Of a stretch of DNA of 41,188 bases, positions 16,762 to 23,893 are shown piece after piece (position 1 is the first letter of the stretch; the number at the start of each line of letters is the position of its first letter). The position numbers and the translations under genes were made by a program. The notes beneath the pieces are model-generated. The model ran no database searches, had not been told where the DNA came from, and worked only from the letters and a program-made list of their open reading frames with translations. This DNA comes from Chloroflexota bacterium. GTDB lineage: Bacteria; Chloroflexota; Limnocylindria; QHBO01. The stretch spans positions 1 to 41,188 of the forward strand of contig JACDEL010000019.1 in assembly GCA_013816405.1 (NCBI GenBank). Reading direction: 5' to 3'.

Positions 16762-16767
16762 CATAGT
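16762..16767 (+). promoter_or_regulatory. Possible leaderless promoter of the ketosynthase cluster
   Basis: CATAGT ends 9 bases before the GTG at 16777. It is a weaker match than the TANNNT boxes elsewhere. Confidence 0.35.
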
Positions 16768-16776
16768 GACCGCCTC

Positions 16777-17460
16777 GTGGTCAGCCTCCTCAACGCCCGT
16801 TCCACCGCGCACGAGCTGCTCGACGCGGAGCACCTCGACCTGATCGAGCTGCGCAGGAACCTGCGCGAGATGGCTATGCTGAATCGGCTCCCGGGAGGCA
16901 CCGGCGACAGCGTGCGGGCTGTCGAACGACTGCTCGGCGAGCAGTCCGAGGCGACTGTGCTGGACGTTGGGACGGGCTCCGGCGACTTCGTGCGGCGGCT
17001 GCGCCGGCGACGACACGTCGAGGTGATCGCGTCGGACCTGCGGCCGGAGGTGCTCGAGATTGCCGCTCGTAACCTCTCCGGTACCAACCATGTGTCTCTC
17101 CTGAAGGCCGATGCCCGCGCGATCCCGCTGGCCGACGGCGAGGTGGACATCGCCCACGCCTCGCTGCTGATGCATCACTTCGATCCCGATGACGCGATCG
17201 CCGCCCTGTCTGAGATGCGACGGGTGTCCCGGCTTGGCGTCGTCATCAACGACCTGCGACGCGGCCTGCTGCCCTTCGCCATGACCGCGGCCGCTGTCCT
17301 GGCCCTGACCCGCGGTGCCTACACCCGGCACGACGGCGTCCTCTCGGCCCGCCGCGCCTACACCCTGGCCGAGCTCGACACCCTGGCGGCCAAGGCGGGC
17401 CTGAAGCGCAGCAGCAGGAGCGGGCGGTTCTGGCCCCGCGTCACGACGGTGTACCGATGA
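16777..17460 (+). CDS. Class I SAM-dependent methyltransferase
   Basis: A 227-residue methyltransferase. The SAM-binding loop is VLDVGTGSGDF (about 62-72), then the acidic SDLRP at the end of strand 2, KADARAIPL and the post-IV stretch ASLLMHHFDPD. The late hydrophobic LLPFAMTAAAVLALTRGAY and DGVLSARRAYTLAEL resemble methyltransferases that sit beside FAD oxidoreductases and polyketide synthases. It probably methylates a small acyl or aromatic intermediate. It starts with GTG, has no visible ribosome site, and overlaps the oxidoreductase gene by 4 bases (ATGA). It is the first gene of the four-gene cluster. Confidence 0.85.
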   Translation: MVSLLNARSTAHELLDAEHLDLIELRRNLREMAMLNRLPGGTGDSVRAVERLLGEQSEATVLDVGTGSGDFVRRLRRRRHVEVIASDLRPEVLEIAARNLSGTNHVSLLKADARAIPLADGEVDIAHASLLMHHFDPDDAIAALSEMRRVSRLGVVINDLRRGLLPFAMTAAAVLALTRGAYTRHDGVLSARRAYTLAELDTLAAKAGLKRSSRSGRFWPRVTTVYR

Positions 17461-18641
17461 GCGCCCCCGGCCTCGACTGCGAGGTCCTGGTGGTCGGCGC
17501 GGGGCCGGCGGGCTCGGCAGTTGCGGCGGCCCTCGCGGCGGACGGGCGCGACGTGCTGATGGTGGAGGCACGAGCCCATCCGAGGCCGAAGGCCTGCGCC
17601 GAGTACGCCAGCCCGCGAATCGTGGAGGAGCTGCGCCGGCTCGGCCTCCCGGAGGCGGGATGGCAGCGCGATGCGCTCCCCCTGGCCGGCATGCGCGTGA
17701 TCCGAGGCCGGGATGCCGTCGACGTTCGATACCGGGATGCGGTCGGTCCTCGCAGCGCATGGGGGCTCGACCGTCTCATCTTCGACACGGCGCTGGCGGC
17801 ACATGCCACGGCCTCCGGCGCCCGTCTCGTCGAGCACGCAGCCTTCGACGAGCCCGTCTGGACCGACGGGCGAGTCAGCGGGGCAATCGTCTCCACCCCG
17901 GAGGGAGCGACGACGATCCGCAGCCGCTGGCTGGTTGGCGCCGATGGCGCCCGCTCGCGAGTCGCGAATCGGCTCGGCGTGGAGCGTCCCGTCATCGCGC
18001 CGCGGCGGCTGGGCATGGTCGCGCATTACGAGGCCGACCCCGAGCTTGCCGATCATGGGGAGATGCACGTCGGCCCCGGGTGGTACGTGGGGCTCGCCCC
18101 GCTGGCCGGCGGGCGGTTGAACGTTGGGATGGCGCTGCCAATGGAGAAGGTGCGCCGCAGCGCGAAGGAGCAATTCCAGGCGGCGATCGAGGGCATCCCC
18201 GCGGTCGCCGCTCGCCTTGCGGGCCGCAGGCGCCTGACGCCGATCACGGGTGCCTCGCCGATCGGGCATCGCGTGGGGCGAGCGGCGGGGCCCGGTTGGC
18301 TGCTGGTGGGCGATGCGGCCGGGTTCATCGACCCGTTCACCGGGGAGGGAATCTACCGCGCGCTGCGCTCTGCCCGGGCCGCCGCGGAGTCGCTGGCCCG
18401 AAGCGACGATGACGTCGAGGACCGCTACCTCGCCGCGCGGCGGCACGCGTTCGCGGCCAAGGACGCCCTCACCTGGCTCGTCCAGGGAATGCTCGTCTCC
18501 CCTCCGTTGATGGGCTATGCGCTGCGCCGTCTCGCGTCCCGGCCCGCCACGGCCCTGCGCCTGGGCAGCGCCCTGGGGGATTGCCGCCCGGCCAGCGACG
18601 CGCTCTCGCCATTCTTCCTGGCGCAGGTCCTTAGGCCATGA
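17457..18641 (+). CDS. FAD-dependent oxidoreductase, geranylgeranyl reductase family
   Basis: A 394-residue flavoprotein. The N-terminal dinucleotide fold is VLVVGAGPAGSAVAAAL (about 10-26), followed by the ACAEYASPRIVEEL stretch and, in the middle, LVGADGARSRVAN. The second FAD motif is LLVGDAAGFIDPFTGEGIYRAL. The family includes geranylgeranyl reductases and aromatic hydroxylases; the tail (VSPPLMGYALRRL and further) is like that of oxidoreductases in type III polyketide clusters. It may hydroxylate, oxidise or reduce a polyketide or isoprenoid intermediate. Start and stop both overlap neighbouring genes by 4 bases. Confidence 0.85.
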   Translation: MSAPGLDCEVLVVGAGPAGSAVAAALAADGRDVLMVEARAHPRPKACAEYASPRIVEELRRLGLPEAGWQRDALPLAGMRVIRGRDAVDVRYRDAVGPRSAWGLDRLIFDTALAAHATASGARLVEHAAFDEPVWTDGRVSGAIVSTPEGATTIRSRWLVGADGARSRVANRLGVERPVIAPRRLGMVAHYEADPELADHGEMHVGPGWYVGLAPLAGGRLNVGMALPMEKVRRSAKEQFQAAIEGIPAVAARLAGRRRLTPITGASPIGHRVGRAAGPGWLLVGDAAGFIDPFTGEGIYRALRSARAAAESLARSDDDVEDRYLAARRHAFAAKDALTWLVQGMLVSPPLMGYALRRLASRPATALRLGSALGDCRPASDALSPFFLAQVLRP

Positions 18642-19081
18642 AGAGCCGGGTGCAGATCCACATCGACGCGCCGCTGGAGCGGATCTTCCCGCTGGCGGCC
18701 GAGGTCGAGCGCTGGCCCGAGCGCCTTCCCCACTACCGCTACGTGCATCGCCTGCCCGCCTCGAACGGGGAGCGTCGCTTCGCGATGGGCGCTCGCCGCG
18801 GCCCGATCCCGGTGCGCTGGGAGGCGATCCAGCGCCCACTCCCCGAGGAGCGGCGCATCGAGTTCACGCACACCGGCGGCGTGACGCGCGGCATGCAGGT
18901 CGCCTGGCGTTTCGAGCCGAGCGACGCCGGCTGGGAGGTCAGCATCGAGCACGAGCTGGAGCTGCACTGGCCGCTCATCGGCGCGCTGGCGGCCGAGCGG
19001 GTGATTGGGCCGCAGTTCGTCGAGGCGATCGCGCGCCGGACGCTCCGCCGCGTGAAGGTGCTGGCGGAGGCGCGCTCGTGA
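18638..19081 (+). CDS. SRPBCC (START-like) polyketide cyclase/aromatase-type protein
   Basis: A 147-residue protein with the Bet v1-like fold of the SRPBCC superfamily. It opens with the typical strand and helix (VQIHIDAPLERIFPLAAEVERWPERLPHY), continues with strands such as IPVRWEAIQRP and GMQVAWRFEP, and ends with a long helix. In polyketide pathways such proteins fold and dehydrate nascent chains to aromatic rings; others bind lipids or act as dehydratases. Its place between an FAD oxidoreductase and a ketosynthase supports a cyclase role, but this is inference. It is joined to both neighbours by 4-base overlaps (ATGA and GTGA). Confidence 0.82.
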   Translation: MKSRVQIHIDAPLERIFPLAAEVERWPERLPHYRYVHRLPASNGERRFAMGARRGPIPVRWEAIQRPLPEERRIEFTHTGGVTRGMQVAWRFEPSDAGWEVSIEHELELHWPLIGALAAERVIGPQFVEAIARRTLRRVKVLAEARS

Positions 19082-20307
19082 GACGTGTGGCAGTGACGGG
19101 GATCGGCGCCGTGACCCCCATCGGCTCCGGAGCGGATGGGCTTTGGGCCGGCGTGGTGGCCAATCGGTCGGCGGTGCAGGCGATCGACCGCTTCGACGCC
19201 TCACCATTCCCTTCGCGGATCGCCGCCCAAATCAACGACTTCGTGCCAACCGATCACCTTGACGCCAGGCGGGCGAGACGCCTTGACCGGTTCAGCCAGC
19301 TCTCGGTCGCGGCCGCACGGATGGCCGTCGGCCAGTCCTGCCTGACCGATGCCGATCGGTCCGATGGCCGCACCGGGGTCTGGATCGGGTCGGCGCTGGG
19401 TGGGGTCGCCTTTGGCGAAGAGCAGCACGCGGCCTACGTCCTCGGCGGCATCCGGGCGGTGGCGCCGACGCTCGCCACGGCCGTCTTCGGTGGGGCGGGG
19501 GCGAGCAACGTGGCGATCGACCTCGGCAGTCGCGGGCCGGCGGTGGGGAACGCCAATTCCTGCGCCTCAGGCGCGGTCGCCATCGGGCAGGCGTTCGGCG
19601 CGATCCGCTCGGGAGTGGTCGACGTGGCAATCGCAGGTGGAGCGGAGGCTCCCCTCGCGCCCCTGACGCATGGCGCATTCGCGATGATCCGCGTCCTGTC
19701 GACGCGCAACGACGATCCGGCCAGCGCCTCGCGGCCGTTCGATCGCGACCGCGACGGGTTCGTCATGGCGGAGGGCGCGGCCATGCTGGTGCTGGAGGCC
19801 TGGGAATCCGCGGAGCGGCGTGGAGCCACCATCCTCGGTGAAGTCGCCGGCTTCGGCGCTTCGACCGATGCCTATCACCTGACAGCGCCGCTCCCCTCCG
19901 GCGAGGCAGCGGCTGCGGCGATCACGACGGCCCTGGCGGACGCTGGTGTTGCGGCGGAGGAGATCGGCTACGTCAACGCGCACGCTTCGAGCACGCAGCT
20001 CAACGAGCTGGCCGAGACGAAGGCATTCAATCTCGCACTGGGAGCGCACGCCGACGCAGTGCCCGTGTCCGGCACCAAGGGGCTGTTCGGCCATGCGCTG
20101 GGGGCGAGTGGGGCGATCGAGGCGGCGATCACGGTCATGGCGCTCCGCACCGGTCTCCTGCCGGGGACCTGCAATCTCGTCAACCTCGACGAGCGCTGCG
20201 ACCTGAATGTCCTGCGCGAGCCCCTCTCGGCGCGGCCGCGGGCTGCTCTCTCGACCTCCTTTGGCTTCGGTGGCATGAACGCGGCGCTCGTCTTTCGCGC
20301 GGTGTAG
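19078..20307 (+). CDS. Beta-ketoacyl synthase (KAS II/FabF-like)
   Basis: A 409-residue condensing enzyme. The thiolase fold starts at RRVAVTGIGAVTPIG and the catalytic triad is intact: Cys162 in NSCASGAV, His302 in NAHASSTQ and His339 in GLFGHALGASG. The usual NAHGTST loop reads NAHASST, which hints at a divergent branch rather than housekeeping FabF. It would extend an acyl chain from a carrier protein; no carrier protein, acyltransferase, ketoreductase or dehydratase is nearby. The GTG start makes a GTGA overlap with the cyclase gene. An in-frame upstream extension is only a shadow of the preceding genes. It ends 6 bases from the convergent kinase gene. Confidence 0.9.
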   Translation: MRRVAVTGIGAVTPIGSGADGLWAGVVANRSAVQAIDRFDASPFPSRIAAQINDFVPTDHLDARRARRLDRFSQLSVAAARMAVGQSCLTDADRSDGRTGVWIGSALGGVAFGEEQHAAYVLGGIRAVAPTLATAVFGGAGASNVAIDLGSRGPAVGNANSCASGAVAIGQAFGAIRSGVVDVAIAGGAEAPLAPLTHGAFAMIRVLSTRNDDPASASRPFDRDRDGFVMAEGAAMLVLEAWESAERRGATILGEVAGFGASTDAYHLTAPLPSGEAAAAAITTALADAGVAAEEIGYVNAHASSTQLNELAETKAFNLALGAHADAVPVSGTKGLFGHALGASGAIEAAITVMALRTGLLPGTCNLVNLDERCDLNVLREPLSARPRAALSTSFGFGGMNAALVFRAV

Positions 20308-20313
20308 CGGGCG

Positions 20314-21627
20314 TCACGCGGGAAGGCGCATCCAGAACCGAGCGCCACCCCCCGGTCGATCATCCACCCCGATATCGCCGCCGTGCGCCTCGGCCGCCGC
20401 CCGCGCCGTTGCGAGGCCCAGTCCCGCACCGCCGCCTCGAGCGCCTGCTCCGCGCTGGAACGGCCCGAAGATGAGCTCCCGTTCCTCCAGGCGGACGCCC
20501 GGCCCGCGGTCCAGCACATCGACCTCGAGCACCGTGCCCTCCTCAGGGGAAGTCGCCCTGGCCTGGATCTCAACCGCGGAACCTGGCGGCGCATGGGTGA
20601 TCGCGTTCGCCACCAGGTTGCCGATTGCCTGCTCAGCGCGAACGCGGTCGAGATTGACCTGCGCATCGCTGGCATCTGCCACAAGGGAGACCTCGGCTGC
20701 CCGCGCCAGCGGCTGCAGGCGCCGGACCACGCTCTCCGTGAGGTCGCTGACGATCGTCGGGACCCGCACCAGCGGGCGGCCCGTGGCCTCGGCCGCCACC
20801 AGCTCGATGAGGTCGGCGGCCAGGTCGGCGAGCCGTGCGGCGTCCCCTCGAGCATCCCGCAGCGCGGCACGCAGCTCAAGGTGCGAGACGCGCGGATCGT
20901 CCGCAAGCTCGAGCTCCGCCTGGAGCGCCGCGAGCGGGGTCCGCAGGTCGTGGGAGGCGGCGGCCAGGAACGACTTCTGGCGCCGCACGTTCTCGGAGAC
21001 GCGGTCGAGCATCCGGTTCAGGGTCCTGGCCAGCATGCCGAGCTCGTCGAGCCGCCGCGGCTCACGAAGCCTCCGCTCGAGATCGGCCTGTGAGATGGCG
21101 GCTGCCTCGGCCGTCATGGTTGCCACCGGGCCAAGGGCACGTCCGGCCAGCCACCAGCCGCCGAAGCCGGAGACGAGAATTGCTGCGAGCCCGGCCAGCC
21201 CAAGCAGGCCTGCCAGCGCGGTCTGCGCCGCCGCGACGGGCTCGAGATCAGCGCCTGCTACCACGGTCATTCCGGCCCCCGCGCGGTTGACGCGCACGAG
21301 GACCGATCGGCCGCCAATCGTCGTCGCGCCGCCGGTCCAGGGCGCCGCCGTCAGCGCCGGAGCGCCCGCGCTCGCCTCCGACCTGGCCCCGTCGGGCCTG
21401 AACAGGATGACCCATACTCCGGCGGTGTCCCGGTCGCCCTCCTGGAGTCCGCCCTGCTGATCGTTCTCGAGTGCGGACTCGACGGCGGCGATGCGCAGCT
21501 CCACCCGGCGTCCCAGCTCGGTGCGCAGAACCTCGCCGAGCTGCACCCAGATGATCGCCCCGAGCACCACGATGGTGACCCCCACGGCGGCGGCATACGC
21601 CAGCGCAAGCCGCGTGCGGATCGTCAC
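20314..21627 (-). CDS. Membrane sensor histidine kinase
   Basis: A 437-residue kinase. TM1 is at about 9-30, then an extracytoplasmic sensor of about 110 residues with no recognised domain, then TM2 at about 138-162. HAMP and HisKA domains follow, with phospho-acceptor His226 in AAASHDLRTPLA. The ATPase has N box AIGNLVANAITHAPP, G1 LDRGPGV and G2 GAGLGLATARAAAEAHGG. It phosphorylates the response regulator encoded just upstream, which it overlaps by 4 bases. The signal is unknown; the acidic secreted protein encoded divergently is a candidate partner. Confidence 0.92.
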   Translation of the reverse strand: MTIRTRLALAYAAAVGVTIVVLGAIIWVQLGEVLRTELGRRVELRIAAVESALENDQQGGLQEGDRDTAGVWVILFRPDGARSEASAGAPALTAAPWTGGATTIGGRSVLVRVNRAGAGMTVVAGADLEPVAAAQTALAGLLGLAGLAAILVSGFGGWWLAGRALGPVATMTAEAAAISQADLERRLREPRRLDELGMLARTLNRMLDRVSENVRRQKSFLAAASHDLRTPLAALQAELELADDPRVSHLELRAALRDARGDAARLADLAADLIELVAAEATGRPLVRVPTIVSDLTESVVRRLQPLARAAEVSLVADASDAQVNLDRVRAEQAIGNLVANAITHAPPGSAVEIQARATSPEEGTVLEVDVLDRGPGVRLEERELIFGPFQRGAGARGGGAGLGLATARAAAEAHGGDIGVDDRPGGGARFWMRLPA

Positions 21628-22322
21628 CTCCGTCTCGCAGAACGAGGCGGGACTGGAGGGCGCAGTACGTACCCAGCGCCACGGATCGTCTCGATTCGGG
21701 GGCGGTCCTCGCCAGCGCCGAGCTGCTCTCTCAGCGTCCGCACGTAGACGTCGATGATCCGCGGCGAGCCATCGAACGCCCAGTCCCAGACCTGCTCGAG
21801 GATCGTGGAGCGGCTGAGCACCGTGTCCGGCTGGCGCATGAAGAACTCGAGCAGGGCGAACTCGCGAGCGGTCAGGGTGAGCGCCCGCACCCCGGCGACC
21901 GCTCGGTGCGCCACCGGATCGAGCTCCAGGTCGCCCAGGCCTAACCGCACGGGCCGCTCGACCGCTCCCCGTCGCGCGAGCGCGCGCAGGCGAGCAAGCA
22001 GCTCGGCGAAGGCGAAAGGCTTGACCATGTAGTCATCTGCCCCGGCGTCGAGTCCGCGCACGCGGTCCTCAACCGCTCCGCGCGCGGTCAGGAAGAGGAC
22101 GGGCGTCCACTTGCCGGCGGCTCGCAACTCCGCGCAGAGAGCGTAGCCATCGCCGTCAGGGAGGACGACGTCGAAGATCATGGCGTCGTAGGAGGACTCG
22201 GTGGCCATCCATCGGCCATCCTCGATGGTCGCGGCGTGGTCGACGGCGTATCCCTCTCGCCGGAGTCCGCGAAGGACGACCGCGCTGAGCCGAACATCGT
22301 CCTCGAGCAGCAGGATCTTCAT
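21624..22322 (-). CDS. OmpR/PhoB-family response regulator
   Basis: A 232-residue regulator. Receiver domain with acidic ED/DD (7-9), phospho-acceptor Asp51 in MIFDVVLPDGDG and the conserved Lys in YMVKPFAFAELLARL. A C-terminal winged helix follows, with TLTAREFALLEFFMRQPDTVLSR and IIDVYVRTLREQLG. It should bind direct repeats as a dimer; such a repeat is present upstream at 22420-22440. The ATG at 22322 is chosen because the fold starts at MKILLLEDD; a longer in-frame start adds only unlikely sequence. The next gene is its kinase. Confidence 0.92.
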   Translation of the reverse strand: MKILLLEDDVRLSAVVLRGLRREGYAVDHAATIEDGRWMATESSYDAMIFDVVLPDGDGYALCAELRAAGKWTPVLFLTARGAVEDRVRGLDAGADDYMVKPFAFAELLARLRALARRGAVERPVRLGLGDLELDPVAHRAVAGVRALTLTAREFALLEFFMRQPDTVLSRSTILEQVWDWAFDGSPRIIDVYVRTLREQLGAGEDRPRIETIRGAGYVLRPPVPPRSARRR

Positions 22323-22419
22323 GGTCGTCTCGTTCGTCGCACGCCACCATGGTTGCAAGTGGAATGTGAGTGGGGGATGAGGGAATCGGCCGGCAAGATG
22401 GTTGGCATCGGGCTCGCAC

Positions 22420-22441
22420 GTTAACCGCCGGTTCACGAACG
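22420..22441. promoter_or_regulatory. OmpR/PhoP-type direct repeat operator
   Basis: GTTAACCGCCG followed directly by GTTCACGAACG gives two GTTMAC half-sites with an 11-base period, the layout bound by OmpR/PhoP-family regulators. The first 17 bases are also a near palindrome. It lies between the regulator gene and the acidic secreted protein gene. Confidence 0.5.
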
Positions 22442-22499
22442 GGCGCGCATCCTCGCGCAAGAGTCCGGCACTGAGACTGGACCGAACGAGGAACACACC

Positions 22500-22790
22500 A
22501 TGAATCTGAGACGACTGCGCGGCCCGCTCGTGGCTGCGATCGCAACGATGCTGCTGGCAGGCGGGAGCGTGGCCCTGGCCACCGACCCGTCCGTCCCGCC
22601 TGCATTTGCAGGCACCTCAGCCGAGGAGCCCGAGACCTCCGGCCCCGATACCGACCTGCTCGAGGTCGAGGACCAGGGCGGCGCAAATGATGCCGCCGAG
22701 GCCAACGATCCCGCCGAGGCCGATGCCGGTGCACCTGACACCGACAACGTCCAGGAAGAGGTCGGCGACCAGAGTGGCGTAGCGGACTGA
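22500..22790 (+). CDS. Small acidic secreted protein
   Basis: A 96-residue protein of unknown family. A Sec signal peptide (basic MNLRRLRG, hydrophobic LVAAIATMLLAGGSVALA) ends near 27. The mature part is strongly acidic and disordered-looking, with repeated Ala-Glu-Asp-Pro runs such as NDAAEANDPAEADAG, and has no Cys. The ATG has a GAGGAAC site 6 bases upstream. It is transcribed away from an OmpR-type two-component system and shares its control region, so it may be the target or the periplasmic/cell-surface partner of that system. Low-complexity acidic exported proteins can bind cations, but that is a guess. A terminator follows. Confidence 0.72.
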   Translation: MNLRRLRGPLVAAIATMLLAGGSVALATDPSVPPAFAGTSAEEPETSGPDTDLLEVEDQGGANDAAEANDPAEADAGAPDTDNVQEEVGDQSGVAD

Positions 22791-22812
22791 CGCGAAGCTG
22801 ACTCACTAGCTC

Positions 22813-22853
22813 AACGCCGTCGTCCGCCAATGGTGGGCGATGGCGTTTCTGTG
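22813..22853 (+). terminator. Rho-independent-like terminator
   Basis: AACGCC (22813-22818) pairs with GGCGTT (22842-22847), and the inner arms pair with a few G-U or mismatched positions. The sequence TTTCTGTGT follows. It ends the acidic secreted protein transcript ahead of the XdhC gene. Confidence 0.6.
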
Positions 22854-22870
22854 TGGATGAGGCCCTGCGC

Positions 22871-22876
22871 TAGCAT
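22871..22876 (+). promoter_or_regulatory. Leaderless promoter -10 of the XdhC gene
   Basis: TAGCAT ends 6 bases before the GTG at 22883. The surrounding GCTAG(C/T)ATCGGG is almost identical to that before the Fur-family gene at 2180-2190. Confidence 0.6.
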
Positions 22877-22882
22877 CGGGCC

Positions 22883-23893
22883 GTGTCCGAGCTGGCGCAG
22901 ATTCTCGACGCGGCGGAGGCGATGGCTGCCAGGGGCGAGCCGATGGCCCTGGCGACCGTCGTCGCCACCCGCGGCTCGACCTACCGGCGCGCCGGCGCGC
23001 GACTCCTGATCCCGGCTGACGGCGAGCCGATCGGCAACATCAGCGGCGGCTGCCTGGAGGGCGACGTGGCGCGCATCGGTCGCGAGGTGATCGCCTCTGG
23101 CGAGCCACGCACGGTCGAGTTCGACATGACCGCCGATGAAGACGCGGTGTGGGGCTACGGGCTCGGCTGCAACGGGGCGATCGAGCTCTTCGTCGAGCCG
23201 ACCGCCGGCGCCCTGGAATCCGTGGGGGCGCTTCGCACCGGACAGGGCGCCTGCCTGGTCATCCCGCTCGACGGCCCATCCGCAGGCTTGCACCGCCTCG
23301 AGACCTATGGCGCCGCCGCCGCGGCTCTGCATGACGGCCGGCCGCGCGTCGAGGAGGTCGGCGGCGAGCGCATCTTCTACGAGCCGCTGCTTCCGCCGCT
23401 GCGGCTCCTGGTCTGCGGCGCCGGCCACGACGCCATCCCGCTGGTGCGACAGGCGATGGAGCTGGGTTGGCGGGTGGTCGTGGTCGACGTGCGCCAGGCG
23501 CTGCTGACGCCGGAGCGCTTCGGCGCTGGGGTCGACTTCGCCAATCCGGATCCCGAGGCCGCCGCCGACGCACTGGCCCCGGACGAGCAAACGGCGGCCA
23601 TCCTGATGAGCCACAACTATCTGCGCGACATCGCCTACCTGCGCTCTTTCCTCGACAGGCCGCTCGCCTACCTGGGTGTGCTCGGTCCCCGCGGCCGGAC
23701 CGAGCAGATGCTGGCCGAGATCGAGGCGCCAGATGCCATCGCCCGCCTACACGCCCCGGCGGGCCTGGACATCGGGGCGGAGAGGCCCGAGGAGGTAGCG
23801 CACGCCATCATCGGCGAGATCCTGGCTGTCACCCGCCAGCGCGAAGGCGGGCTGCTTCGGGATCGGCGTGGCGCGATCCACGATCTGGGCTAG
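22883..23893 (+). CDS. XdhC/CoxI family molybdenum-hydroxylase maturation protein
   Basis: A 336-residue protein. The N-terminal XdhC_CoxI domain has VVATRGSTYRRAGARLLI and the conserved Cys motifs ISGGCLEGDV and GYGLGCNGAIEL. A C-terminal Rossmann domain begins at LLVCGAGHDAIPLVRQA and includes MSHNYLRDIAYLRSFL and LGVLGPRGRTEQ. Family members bind molybdenum cofactor and insert it, in sulfurated form, into xanthine dehydrogenase or CO dehydrogenase-type enzymes. No such enzyme is in the window. The GTG start follows a leaderless -10. The stop interlocks with that of the convergent cyclase gene (CTAG). Confidence 0.88.
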   Translation: MSELAQILDAAEAMAARGEPMALATVVATRGSTYRRAGARLLIPADGEPIGNISGGCLEGDVARIGREVIASGEPRTVEFDMTADEDAVWGYGLGCNGAIELFVEPTAGALESVGALRTGQGACLVIPLDGPSAGLHRLETYGAAAAALHDGRPRVEEVGGERIFYEPLLPPLRLLVCGAGHDAIPLVRQAMELGWRVVVVDVRQALLTPERFGAGVDFANPDPEAAADALAPDEQTAAILMSHNYLRDIAYLRSFLDRPLAYLGVLGPRGRTEQMLAEIEAPDAIARLHAPAGLDIGAERPEEVAHAIIGEILAVTRQREGGLLRDRRGAIHDLG

